Positions 34,858 to 45,595 of a stretch of DNA of 64,000 nucleotides are shown here, piece after piece. This stretch comes from Chamaecyparis obtusa (taxonomy: Eukaryota; Streptophyta; Pinopsida; Cupressales; Cupressaceae), in contig BSBK01002161.1 of NCBI GenBank assembly GCA_027943335.1, positions 813,001 to 877,000 on the forward strand, written 5' to 3'. The first letter of the stretch is position 1, and every line of letters begins with the position of its first letter. Below the pieces are notes generated by a model. It worked only from the letters and a program-made list of their open reading frames with translations, did no database searches and was not told the origin of the DNA. The position numbers and the translations under genes are program-made.

Positions 34858-34875
34858 AAAAAAAAAAAAAAAAAG
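34858..34875. repeat. A18 tract downstream of the 744-codon frame
   Basis: Eighteen consecutive A residues lie 131 bp after the stop codon. This could be the poly(A) tail of a captured transcript, or simply a homopolymer. Confidence 0.9.
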
Positions 34876-34903
34876 AGAAATAAATTTTTATTTTTTGAAA
34901 ATG

Positions 34904-34908
34904 TACCT
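34904..34908. other. Target-site duplication of the solo LTR, left copy
   Basis: GTACC at 34904-34908 is repeated exactly at 35925-35929. Confidence 0.92.
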
Positions 34909-35924
34909 GTTGGCAATTTGGCTAATGTTGATGCATAGATGTTGTCATTATGGAAACATATGATCTCTATTGAAAGCACAAAATCTGGAATGCAAGTATG
35001 GCAAGTTGAAGAAAGAAATTGTCTAAGTTTGGATACAGTGATCCTGATAGAGCACCCGATGAAGATTTAGTTGGTGACATCCACTAGAGAAATATTTTTG
35101 TTTGTGCAGTTAACTAAAGCTTCTATAGAGTATGAGGATACCCCATCTTAGTGTGCATAAAGTTTGGAGTAGTACGGACAAAGTTATTCAAAGTTTACCG
35201 AAGATAGTTTTTGCAGACAGAATAGTTTTGGAGACAGTATTAGTGAAAGAGTTAAGGGATTATTTTTGCTTGTCAAAATAATGACTTAACATTATGAAGG
35301 GATGACATCCTAGATGTTTACTCTTGGATAAAGATTTTGGAAGCTGACCATGTAAAGTTATTAGCTTTAATAAATCATATATTAGGCATACTTGAAATGT
35401 AATGAAATAGTAGTGTGATATGTAAAAAGAAAGAAAAGATAACTTGCGATAGTTGTATATTGTGATAGAAAAAAAGGCTATTGATGTGAAGTTGTAAGCA
35501 GTACCATATTACAGTCAGAAACATTTTGTATTACCTGTTTGGGTAGTGAGCTCAGCTGGTGATCAGGTTTTGTAATCTAACTCCTAACAGGGTTAAGGCT
35601 TCTAACAAGGCCTAAAGTCCTTTAACCAAGATAGATCTACTATATATTGTAAATTGAATCCTAACAGGGTCCAATATCCCTAACAGGATACTTTTGATTA
35701 GTGATCTTTGTGGGTACCATCCCCACTGGGGTTTTCCCTTGGCCAGGGTTTCCTCGAGAACATATGATGTGTTATGAGTTCTTTCTATTTACTACTATGT
35801 TTGTTAATCAGCTTGATAATCTTTGTATGCACTAAAGTAATCTGTTATATCCATAAGTGGGCAAAAGAAAAAGTTTGTGAAATACTGATTCACCCCCCCC
35901 TCTCAGTATTTCCTATTTCTAACA
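34909..35924 (+). mobile_element. Solo LTR of the element B family
   Basis: It begins TGTTGGCAATTTGGC and ends CCTATTTCTAACA, and matches the reverse complement of the B LTRs along its length (1,016 bp). There is no internal region, and the 5-bp duplications are perfect. It therefore arose from a full element by LTR-LTR recombination after insertion into element C. Confidence 0.93.
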
Positions 35925-35925
35925 G

Positions 35926-36061
35926 TACCTTGGTGAAAACCTGGAAACAGGCACCTTGGTAGCAAAAGCAAAGAGAAATAAATTCATCCTATGGTGAAAA
36001 CCACTCCCTTGTGACACCTTAGATAAGTACCATGATGAAAACTTGGAAATCAGGCATCATG
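35926..36061 (+). ncRNA. Hairpin module, copies 1-3 (element C, upstream cluster)
   Basis: Copy 1 is 35926-35961, with outer arms TACC/GGTA, GGTG/CACC, unpaired AAAA, inner CCTG/CAGG and loop GAAA. Copy 2 (35993-36018) keeps GGTG, AAAA and CACC with a weaker inner stem. Copy 3 (36031-36061) has CATGATG/CATCATG, AAAA, then CTTG/CAGG around GAAAT. The changes keep pairing, which suggests an RNA structure. Function is unknown. Confidence 0.65.
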
Positions 36062-36541
36062 TGTAGTTCTTCTACATATTTCATCCATTCCATCTTCTCT
36101 CTTTGATCTTGACAATGTTGATCTATACACAAACATTTGGCTATTTTTTGAGTTGTTTTATGATGATCTTGCTTTCATTCCTTTCATGTTTAGCCTTCAT
36201 ATTTATCTTCCTCCATTCATTTTCACCTATCGCTATCCTTTTCCCCTTTGGTCTTCATCTAATAATAAAGAAAGAGTAAAACACGGTGCTATGAAGCCTC
36301 TTGACATGTCTACTCTTTTGACCTACATCCTTTCCTTCTTTGGCATTATGCTTTTGTGACTTATCCTATGCTGGCCTTTCATTTCTTGTCCAAATGTGCT
36401 TTACATGAAAATTTTCCCTAGCTTGGGTATTCTTGAGGAGTTTTCCCTTAAGGATTTCTTCCCTTCATTCTCCTTCATTCTCTTGTCTTCCATCTCTTCC
36501 ACCAGCTTGCCAATACCTCTTGTTCTCCACCTTGCTAGACA
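36062..36541. other. Element C spacer, nothing recognised
   Basis: Pyrimidine-rich DNA between the first hairpin cluster and the integrase remnant. Open frames here have no recognisable domain. Confidence 0.5.
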
Positions 36542-36607
36542 TTGGGACTGCATGATATGATCTTGCTTGGGAGTTTGCAATGGAAAAAGATGCTATCAAG
36601 TATACCA

Positions 36608-36703
36608 AGTATCAGAACCTATATTAGAACTAGTATCAGAAGAAGTATCAATACTAGTATCAGAACAAGTATCAGAACTAGTATCAGAACAAGTACTAGA
36701 TCA
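36608..36703 (+). repeat. 12-bp tandem repeat fused in frame to the integrase remnant
   Basis: Eight units of AGTATCAGAACT-like sequence occur in a row. The unit is four codons long and reads SIRT/SIRN-type peptides, running straight into SPTGATPFTLVYGFE of the integrase fragment. Confidence 0.9.
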
Positions 36704-37141
36704 CCTACTGGGGCTACACCTTTCACTTTAGTTTATGGGTTTGAAGTGGTACCACCTATTGAGGTTGAAATCCCATCACTAAGAATCAGAATACATGGTC
36801 TAGTAACTGATGATGACTACAGAGTGTCTAGGTTGCAAGAACTTTAACTAATAGATGAGCGCAGACAAGCAACGTATGATCATCTCAGAATATATTAGTA
36901 GAGAATGTCTAGAGGTTACAACAATCAATTCAGACATAGAGAATTTCAGGTTGGTGATCTAGTCTTGAGAGAGAATCCTAAAAATCAATCACATCGAGAA
37001 CGCAAGGGGAAGTTCGAACCCAACTGGCTGGGTCCCTTTGTCATCACTGCTACTTTTGGCTCTGGCACCTATCAACTCTCAATGACTGAAGGAGAATAGC
37101 TCTGAGAACCAATCAACATTCTCCATCTGAAGAAATTCTAT
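36704..37141 (+). pseudogene. Element C integrase C-terminal remnant
   Basis: It reads TGATPFTLVYGFEVVPPIEVE then SLRIRIHGLVTDDDYR and, after stops, FQVGDLVLRENPKNQSHRER and GPFVITATFGSGTYQLSM, ending INILHLKKFYA. This is the end of the catalytic core region and the C-terminal DNA-binding domain of a Tat-type gypsy integrase. The HHCC zinc site and the D,D,E residues are missing. The matching part of element F (61161-61530) is about as long. It cannot act as an integrase. Confidence 0.88.
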
Positions 37142-39498
37142 GCCTAAAGCATTCAGTCTATGGTAAAATATCCTAAAAAAATCTTTTAAAATTGCAAAAT
37201 GTCCTAAAAAAATGAACATCTTGGTGAAAACCTAGCAATAGGCACCTTGATGATTCACAAAAAAATCAAAAAATATCAAAAGTACAAAAAAATTGATAAA
37301 ATGAAAAAAAAAAAATGAGAAAAAGAAAAAGTGCCTTGGTGAAAACCTGGAAATAGGCGCCTTGGTAGCAAAAATAGAATCTCTACCAAGATGGTGAAAA
37401 CTCGGCAAATAGGCACCACTTGTTTCAAAATGCTCCATCTATTAGCACAATCTTGGTCTTTCCCAGCTTTCAGTTTTGCTTTAGTTTGTACATATCTCTC
37501 AGTTTGTTTCTGCATTTCCCATTTTCAAGTAAGTCGGTCTGTACACCAATCAACTCAAGCGTCTGTATCCTATCAATGCTTAACACTTGGGGGAAATCAA
37601 TGTCATATCCTATGGTCTCCCATGTATCTGAGATGTATCATATCCAGTCAGAGTCCTTTGAAGCTTCATGTGAGTCAGTTAGTCTGTCTTGTCTCCAGAA
37701 AGGATTTCGCATCTACAACAACACAATCAAACATCAAACAACAAACTGAAAACAATCTGTGCTTTTCATGCTTTTATCTCCTTGTATGCTTACTCATTCG
37801 CATTGAGATTTCTGCATATTGTGTCCCTTCAAGCTCTTCGATGATGTCCTTTATAGGATTTAGAGAGTGATGACTAGGGGCATAATCTTTTCTTTGTCTT
37901 CTACTTGTATGTGAAAATCTAACAACTTTAGAAATTCTGGATTGAAATGGTGTCCAGCTATAAGAGCCTCTATCTCGAATTGGATGGCCATGCGTACCTT
38001 GACCATTGATACCTGAAAAATTCAAGGAAGTTTGATCTAACTATTATCTTTTTGAGTGAGTTCTTTCTCCTACTATTAAACGTGATCTTGCCTAAGGATG
38101 TGAATGATAAAGGGTCACTATGGGTAATTCACATTGGATTTAGAATGATCTCTTGACTGCTTGATGTGTTTGTACCGCAAGGTGTATTTAGGTCATCATG
38201 ATATTTATGTTTTGATGCTTATACAAATTGCTATATCAAAATGGACATGATATTCAGGTCATCCTGGCACTTATGCTTTGATGCTTATATCTAATCCGAC
38301 ATCTGAAAACAAAACCAATATTCATATGTCCATGGTTGTTTGACTAGTGGGTGTTGTATTGGTTATTGAGCATTACAAATTGATATTCATATGTCTATTG
38401 TTTCATAGCTAGTGGGTATTGTATTGATTTATCTGGTTACCTAAAAGTTCAATGATGATAACAAATTGACACATGATCAGTGAGTAGGTCCTAGGTCCTA
38501 GGGTTGCATTATCATCCTGCATGTTTCTTTGCATTTTTGCACTTTGCATGATCTCACAAATTGCTTGAACACTTAAAAGATTCTTCAATCACCTCTTCCA
38601 ATCTAACAAGAGTTGAATCCCACACGAAGGTTCCTCCAATGAAATAGCAAGTAGAATCCTTTTTCGGGATCAAAATCAAAATCTAAAATCATTCATATTA
38701 TTAACTACTTGCATAATCAACCTTCAATCATCACAGAAATCTAGTATTCAACTTAACTGATTATCTAACATCAAACTATCAAAATTTCAAACTTTTAACT
38801 ATGGTCAACTCATGGTCAAACCTAGTCTACTTGGTCTCCAGGACCTCCAAACGATGCAGAACGCATTCTCGGACGTGTATAGCCACTTTTCAAATCAATT
38901 AACATGCTTCTAAACCATTTAACATTGACTTTTATTGTCAGATTTTGATTTTCATCCCAAAGGGGGCATGGTATTGCACATCATTCAAGTCTATAAAAAT
39001 TCTATCAATCATTCCTCAGTAATCAAGACAACAACCATGTCTAGTTGTTGAATCATCAAAAGTCCTCATCGCTTAGGGAAAATCTATCATCGCTTGGGGC
39101 ATATCAGATTCGTTGATCCATATCAATTTGGTATCCTCCTAATCTTGTAATCCGTATCCGCTTTTTGCAACCATCAGTTCATCAGTGTTATTTCCTTGGT
39201 TCTTCAGTAACTAAAGGGGTTAGATGTGATACCTACGTCATGGTTCTGCTAAGACAATCGAGTCTAGAATCAGTCACTCACTTCTTTGCAATCCTAAGGT
39301 TCAGAATCAGGCATTTTGACACTCTTTCGCAATCATCGGTTCATCGTTGCTATAGTGAACATTATCTTTGGTCATTTAGGACCTAATATCTTCAAATCTT
39401 TCAATCATCATATCTTTCGAATCAGTTTCATATCTTTATCATACACAGACTATCTTTGAACCACTGCGCTTCGCACAGTAATTCAAAGAGGGGCAAAA
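37142..39498 (+). promoter_or_regulatory. Element C 3' UTR
   Basis: There is no gene here. It holds the second hairpin cluster (37213-37422), long AT-rich stretches that closely match 61540-63924 of element F, a short stem-loop (39463-39479) and the polypurine tract ATTCAAAGAGGGGCAAAA (39481-39498) directly before the 3' LTR. Confidence 0.7.
37213..37422 (+). ncRNA. Hairpin module, copies 4-6 (element C, 3' UTR cluster)
   Basis: Copy 4 (37213-37257) has TGAA/TTCA, CATC/GATG, GGTG/CACC, AAAA, CCTA/TAGG and loop GCAA. Copy 5 (37332-37367) has TGCC/GGTA, GGTG/CGCC, AAAA, CCTG/TAGG and loop GAAA. Copy 6 (37387-37422) has CAAG/CTTG, GGTG/CACC and AAAA with a weak inner stem. Bases differ between copies while pairing, partly through G-U, is kept. 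Confidence 0.65.
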
Positions 39499-40804
39499 TG
39501 TAATACTCCAAAAATGGGCTATATCTTCATTAACCTCCTACATCCTCAAATCAAATGAAATCGACATAAAAGTCCTAATCAAAGGCACATCGACACATCA
39601 TTGAATCCTAATTGATTATCTCAAATTCTGCATCGGGGAATATTCCTAGTAATATTCCTAATTTATCCTAATTATCTTTAATTTAATGATTATTTGGTGA
39701 TAAATCTTATTTATCCTAAAGTTGATTAATTGAATATGATGAATATTTAATTAATTGATTTAATCTTGCCACTTGATTATTAAGTTGAATTTAATTATAT
39801 TTATTCCTAAGTATTATTATTTAAATTTGACAATAAATCAAAATTCCTATTATTAATTGATTAAATTCTTATTTAATTAATTAAAGCAAGTTGTCATATT
39901 TAATGATATTATTTTTGAATAAAAGTTTGATTAAATGATTGATTAACCCATAAATCAATTGTTTTATTTTCAAAAATCAGTTAAGTTGAGAATAAATCAC
40001 TTTATTTATTTATTAATTCATAATTATCCATGTGCACAATCAAAGAGTAGTTAAACTCCAAATCAGAAAATCAATGCAAGTTATTGACTTTTTGGAACTC
40101 AACATTATTTTTGAGTTTTAAAGTTGATCTAAACTTCTAATTTGAGTTAAAAAGTTATTTTTGCATGATTTGCATGCTTTTGTTAATTAAATTATCTTTA
40201 TTATCAGATAACTCAAAAATCAAGCTAAGTTAATCTAAGTGATTTATGGCTTTCTTCCATGCACCTCCAAAGCCCTAGATTTCTATAAATTAAGGCTTCA
40301 GCTCATCCCAAATCATCTCATAATTTTGTGAGCTTACTTTGTCAAATCATCTACGAATTGCACAACTATTTTGAAGAATTGGAATTTGGAGAATCAAAGC
40401 TTATTGCGAATCAAGGCTATTGTGAGATCAATCTTGTTTTTACATTCATTTTAGCTTCATATTGCATATTATTGTTAGATCATTTAGCATATCATAGCAT
40501 ATCAGTTTTTACATATCATAGATTCATATCAAGTTTTTATCATTCTTATTGCATCTAAAATCAGAAAAAAATATAGATTAATTGCATTCATATTATATAT
40601 CCATCTTTTGCATTCAAATCCTTCATTTAGGTGTCGTCTAGGTCACTAATCTTGATAGCAATTTGAGAAGATCAATCTTGCACCTATTAGAAGGCAGTAG
40701 ATCGCTTCATTAGATTAGATTTTAATTTTGCATGATTTTTGCAATCCTCTAATGTTTTACTGAAGTGTTGTGTCTACAGATCAGGTACAATTTTCACACA
40801 CACA
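39499..40804 (+). repeat. Element C 3' LTR
   Basis: It begins TGTAATACTCCAAAAATGGG and ends CACACACACA. It is nearly identical to the 5' LTR, so the insertion is relatively recent compared with element F. TCTGT follows as the right target copy. Confidence 0.92.
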
Positions 40805-43804
40805 TCTGTATGCTGCAATCTAACAAGCTTGAAGGGACTCAAAATTGAACTTCTAAAATGTTGTCTTAGCAGTAAGACATTCATCTAGCTCCTCTTCTAT
40901 TATAGTCAACTTGATTGAGATATGCTCTCTCAAGATGTTTATTCTGATAGTTTTCTTGTTCTTCACATCATTCAAAGTCCTGATCTCATCACATAATTTT
41001 CTAATCTTTTTCTCAACTGTACTGATCTTTATATTTAGGCTGGCCAAAGAGTTTGTCTCTGCTGCAATTTCATCTTGCTTCTCTTTTATCTTCTTCTCTT
41101 CCTCAATTAAAATATTTTTATATTTTGTACACTGAATGTGCAAACACTTTCTAGTCTCAAGATGTTTCCTTAAGTTCTTAATGTGTCTGTCAAGGCTATC
41201 AATGTCATTTTTGATATTCTAACTTATATTCTGCAACATATCAGCTTCATAAGCTGCCTAAGCCTTAACCTTAGCAATATCAGTCAAATTAGTGAACTCA
41301 ACATCAAAAGAATTAATTACCATCTTTGTTCTTTCAAGTGGATCTGAATCAAAGAATTTTGTAGATATAACACTTTGTACCTTCTCAGTCAAATCTTTCA
41401 GACTACCTTCCAAATTCTTAACTTTCTTGTTCTTTCCAATATTTTTGTTCAAAGAAGTGATCAACTCTAACTGATCATCATCATCAACTTCCTTGCTCAA
41501 GTCTTCAATCAATGTTCATATTCCTTTCTCCTTTCCAGTCTTAGGAGTAAGACTAATGTCTTCTTGTGGTTCAATAGATGTATGGGCCTCTATTTCCATT
41601 TGCACTTCAGTTCGGGTAGTCTCTGTTTCAATACTCTTTTCTTGCTCTCCCAAAACTAAATTGTCAACAATGTTATCCAACCTATTGAGTACCGCATCAT
41701 CTGAATCTAAAGTAACTTTTGTTCCTTCAATGTCCATAGATTATGTGCCAATGTTTATAGAAGAAGAGGGAATATCTTCAACTTCAACTACCTCTATTGC
41801 TGCCTCTGCTTGTTCTAAACTCTATTTCTCTACTGGTTCTGCAACTGATTGATCTTTGCTATCTTTTCCTGCTACCAAGTTTGCTAGCACTTGCACAACT
41901 ACCTGTTCAGTTTAAGTCTTTACTTGTTCATACTAACCTCCCATTATTTGTATAATTCTTCTTTTGGTTCTTAATAGGGTTTCAAGTGGCTTGAGGATCT
42001 GTTTAAGGTGGTCATCATCTCTTATCTCATAGAACTATATAATCACATTCTCTCTAATTTTAGTATCTTCTTCTTGTGCTCTCATCTTTCTTCTCACAAG
42101 TCTGTTGTACAAATCTTCTGGTATCTTTCCATGAATAGTATCAAACTTCTTTTTTGTCAAAATCATATGTGTTACCATTGCATTCTCTAGATTTAATCTG
42201 TCAGAGGATCCATATAAATCATAGTATTTTTTCATTTTGGTAAAGTCTCCATGCTACATTATATCTTCATTAACTCTTTCTATCCTTCGTTTCCATGATT
42301 TCTTCTTTATTGTCACTTCATCATCTTTTATCTCTGCAACTCTTCTAGGTACTGGTGGAACAATTATTTTTTGTCATTTACCCAGTCCTAAAGCACTTGC
42401 CTTCATTATTTTGCTTGGTGCTGAAGAAAAGGGTTTCTCTGTCTAGCTAATTTCTTGTTCCTTCTCAGGTTCTTCAACCTTTACCTTAACTTGAATAGGT
42501 TCTACACTTGATGCCAAAGGTGGGACTAATAGTATCTCACTTTGCCTTATTGCTTCTGTAGTCTTTCTTGCAATATCAAATTCCTGCTGACTCATACCTG
42601 ATTCTTTTAGAATTTTCTTTATTGTAGACTCCACTCTCTTCTTTGATTGTTTCTCTTCCTTAAGTGTCTTTGTTGAATCAAATTTTTCATCATATGTTCC
42701 AAATCTGTTGCCATGAGCATCAACTTTACTTTTCAACAATCTACTAACATATCCTTCTATTTCAACTTTAGAGATTTCATAACCAAGAGGGTCTATGAAT
42801 TCATGTCTAGGTTCTACTACCTCAATGTAAGTGAAATCAGTATCAACCATAAAACATATATCATCTTTGTATTTCACAACTAGGGATGGAGGAATTCTTG
42901 ATCTATTTACCACAATGTTCTGAAAAGTTTTCAACACTAACTTTACACTATCATTAACCTTCTCAATAAGATGTTTCATGTAAACTTTATTGATTCTTTC
43001 CATAGTATTCTCACCATCATTCCATTCAATAGTGTAAGGAAATCTTCTTAACAAGTCGAAGAACATGTAAGTAATCAATGAGGAAAATCTAAAGTGAGTG
43101 TATTTAGCTTTCTTTATCTTTTCCAAATTCTCAAACAATTGTATTCTCAGAATTTCACACATATCCACAGGCTTCTTCTCCACACACATCAAATAAGCAA
43201 TGTGTACCATACCTACCAGTATATCATCTTCTCTAGAGCTTCCACAAAACTTTGTTGTCAAAATCTTACACAAGTATTTTACATCATCTTGCTTAATCTT
43301 ACTAATGACTATACCTCTGTCATTGTATACTGAATTGGTGTTTTCAATCACAATCTTTCTCATGTTTTTCTCATTCAATGGAATTGCACCAACTTTTGAT
43401 AATCCAGTCACATCATGAATTAGGTCTGCAGTTATGTCTATAACTCTGTCTTCTAACCAAAATTTACCATTAAGTATCCTACTCAAAATGATCTTAGTAC
43501 ACTCCTATTCATCAAATTCATATTTCATAGAGTACTCAATGATTTCATTGTTTTCTAGATGTTCATAACCTTGTTTCACTGACATATCCATGTTGTACAA
43601 TTTCTTATATTCACCACTAAAATCACTCTCCCTTAGGGTTTCATACTTGCATCCAAGATAACTTTTAACATTCTCTAAATGAAGAACTCCGTCTAGTACG
43701 GATGATAAGGATAAACTAGCATCTTTTTCTGAGGGTTCAACTAGATCTTTCTTAGTTCTAGGTCTGTTCTTATCCTAGATGTTGTGAATCAATGATACAT
43801 CCAT
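40805..43804 (-). pseudogene. Element B second frame: 1,037-residue protein of unknown function with about 15 nonsense codons
   Basis: One minus-strand phase runs from ATG 43804 (MDVSLIHNI) to 40805, exactly 1,000 codons, and finishes at 28322 beyond element C. There is no frameshift, only stops, many of them TAG. The N-terminal third contains NGKFWLEDRVIDITADLIHD, then ILVGMVHIAYLMCVEKKPVD and HFRFSSLITYMFFDLLRRFP. The general style recalls the uncharacterised 'putative plant transposon protein' domain of plant LTR elements, a weak impression only. The middle is Glu/Lys-rich. The last third is predicted coiled coil (EEEKKIKEKQDEIAAETNSL). No enzyme motif is visible. That such a long frame survives with only point stops implies it was once under selection. 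Confidence 0.75.
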
Positions 43805-43987
43805 GATTATATCTAGTTACTTTAAGGTGATTCAAGATCTTAGTCGGATAAATACCTTAAATTTGCAAAATTAGGGCTTTCACTTGATTGGTGCTTCAAA
43901 CTTCTAAAAATCACTTCCAAACTTCTTTCTTCACTTCCAAATCACTTCTAATCACTTGATAATCATAATAACTTCAATTTCAATCTT

Positions 43988-44188
43988 TTAATACTGAGCA
44001 TTTACTCGATCTAACATCCCATTTAATTCTTTTGCCGCTAAAATGTCAAAAAGTTGATTCTGTAAACCTACAACCATAAATATTCTTGCGACCTCGCAAA
44101 ACATAATATTTCTTTTTGTGCACTTAACCATAGCATTAGTATAACATAGAAAACCTTCATCTAACTGTGCAAAACTTAACTCATTCAA
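43988..44188 (-). other. Spacer between the two element B frames
   Basis: A 66-codon open stretch here (MNELSFAQLDEGFLCYTN) is in phase with the second frame but separated from it by stops. I see no domain, and it may be untranslated spacer. Confidence 0.35.
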
Positions 44189-44240
44189 AATCTAATTTTA
44201 TACTAATTCTAAGTTCCTAAACTACAAAAATTTACATAAT

Positions 44241-45539
44241 TTAAGTGCTTAAAGAAGGGTTATGTAAAGACTCATTCTTACCATCAGATACATTACCTTC
44301 CTGATTACCTTCAATGTTGAATATACCTTCTTGATTTGTGCCTTTAACAAATTTTACTTCATCTTCATTGCTACAACAACCTTTCTCTTTGTTTCTTGCA
44401 TTTTCATTCCTTCTTGCATAGTTTCTAGGGTTAGGGTTATGATGATAACCTCCATTGTTCATTCTGCAAAATCTTGTTGTGTGTCCAATCTTGTTACATA
44501 TCTGACAAGTGATTCCACTGGTTCCCTATCTAGGTGTTTACTGATTGATTTATGTCCTGCAATTTCTAGCAATATGTCCAATTTTATTGCATCTGAAACA
44601 TACTATTCCATTTCCACTTTTCATGTCTTTAGTTGATCTCTGATCTGCATTGTTAGTATTTCTAGGCATTCTACTATTGTAATTATTCTCAATAACTTTA
44701 GATCTTCTACATTCAATAGCTCTATGTCCAAAACCATGAAAATTATAACAATAACCATTAAGAGGTTTGAATTGTTTACCTATACAATCTCTCTTCATAT
44801 GAACAATAGTATTACAAGAAAAACATCTACCTTTGAATTCTCTTTGCATACATTTGGATGATTCATCTTGGTTCGGTGGTTCTTCTTGCTTTGGTACATC
44901 TTCTTGCTTCAGTGATTCTTCTTGCTTTGGTGATTCTTCTAATTTTTTCTCATCTAACTTCTTTTCTTCACTGCTTTCACATTCATTCAGATCTAGTTTC
45001 TTGCTTTCACTAACTATCTTCAATATGTTAAATCCAATACCAATTTTTTCATAGAATGGTTTTCCATAAGATACTTGCTTATCAATCTTTTCACTATTTG
45101 AATATAGCCTCTCAAGTTGTTGTTTGGATTGAGTCAATTCACCTTTCACAATTTTGTTGTATTTCTCAAGTTCATCATACTGCAATTTGACTTTATCAAA
45201 TTCAGTTGTTACCTTGCCAAGTTTAGATTTTAGATCTTCATTCTCAAATCTTAAATTGTCATTTCCATCTTTCAAGCTAAGCTTCAGATTTTCTATCTTC
45301 AATTCATGTTTAAGGATCACATTTTCTTTTTCTAAATCATCACAATCTTCAACAAGAATTTCAGATTCCTTCTCAAATTTCAGATCTTCTATCTTACCTT
45401 TCAATTTTTCAATAAGATTCTTTGCATCATCATACATTCTTTTCAAAGTGTTTCTTTCATCAGTAAGCATATCAATTTTCTCAAGAGCTTCTTCAAGATT
45501 CTTCTGTAATTGATCCATATCCATAGAGATCTTACTCAA
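44241..45539 (-). pseudogene. Element B first frame: coiled-coil, multi-zinc-knuckle gag-like protein
   Basis: It starts MSKISMDMDQLQKNLEEALE, directly after the primer-binding site. About 200 residues of heptad-rich Leu/Lys/Glu sequence form a long coiled coil. A Lys/Glu/Pro repeat follows (SPKQEESLKQEDVPKQEEPP). Then there are four CCHC-type sites: CFSCNTIVHMKRDC, CYNFHGFGHRAIEC (second Cys lost), CFRCNKIGHIARNC and CQICNKIGHTTRFC. A basic, Asn-rich tail (RNYARRNENARN) ends at 44241. Two or three stops lie between the third and fourth knuckles. The position and the knuckles suggest a nucleocapsid-like RNA-binding role. The long coiled coil in place of a normal capsid core is unusual. It could alternatively be an accessory protein supplied to another element's particle. 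Confidence 0.75.
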
Positions 45540-45580
45540 GCTGATAGGCTTTCCTTGAATGTTTCTTCTCTGAGTAACTA

Positions 45581-45593
45581 TGCTCTAATACCA
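45581..45593 (-). promoter_or_regulatory. Element B primer-binding site
   Basis: The minus strand reads TGGTATTAGAGCA, the Met-tRNA complement with one C-to-T change, two bases from the LTR. Confidence 0.85.
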
Positions 45594-45595
45594 AT

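Larger units (their letters stand above)
28441..40804 (+). mobile_element. Element C: Tat-like gypsy element with pol replaced by an unrelated frame
   Basis: Both LTRs, a flanking 5-bp duplication and a polypurine tract are present. The inside has a long leader and a short piece of gag fused to a novel 744-codon frame. After that come a solo LTR of family B, an integrase C-terminus and a 2.4-kb 3' UTR. Protease, reverse transcriptase, RNase H and most of the integrase are absent. Leader, gag start, integrase end and 3' UTR match element F closely, so C is a non-autonomous relative. Confidence 0.9.

Noticed and set aside
37391..37870. 159-codon frame in the element C 3' UTR
   Set aside because: It overlaps a hairpin copy and is not kept open in the matching part of element F, so it is unlikely to be coding.
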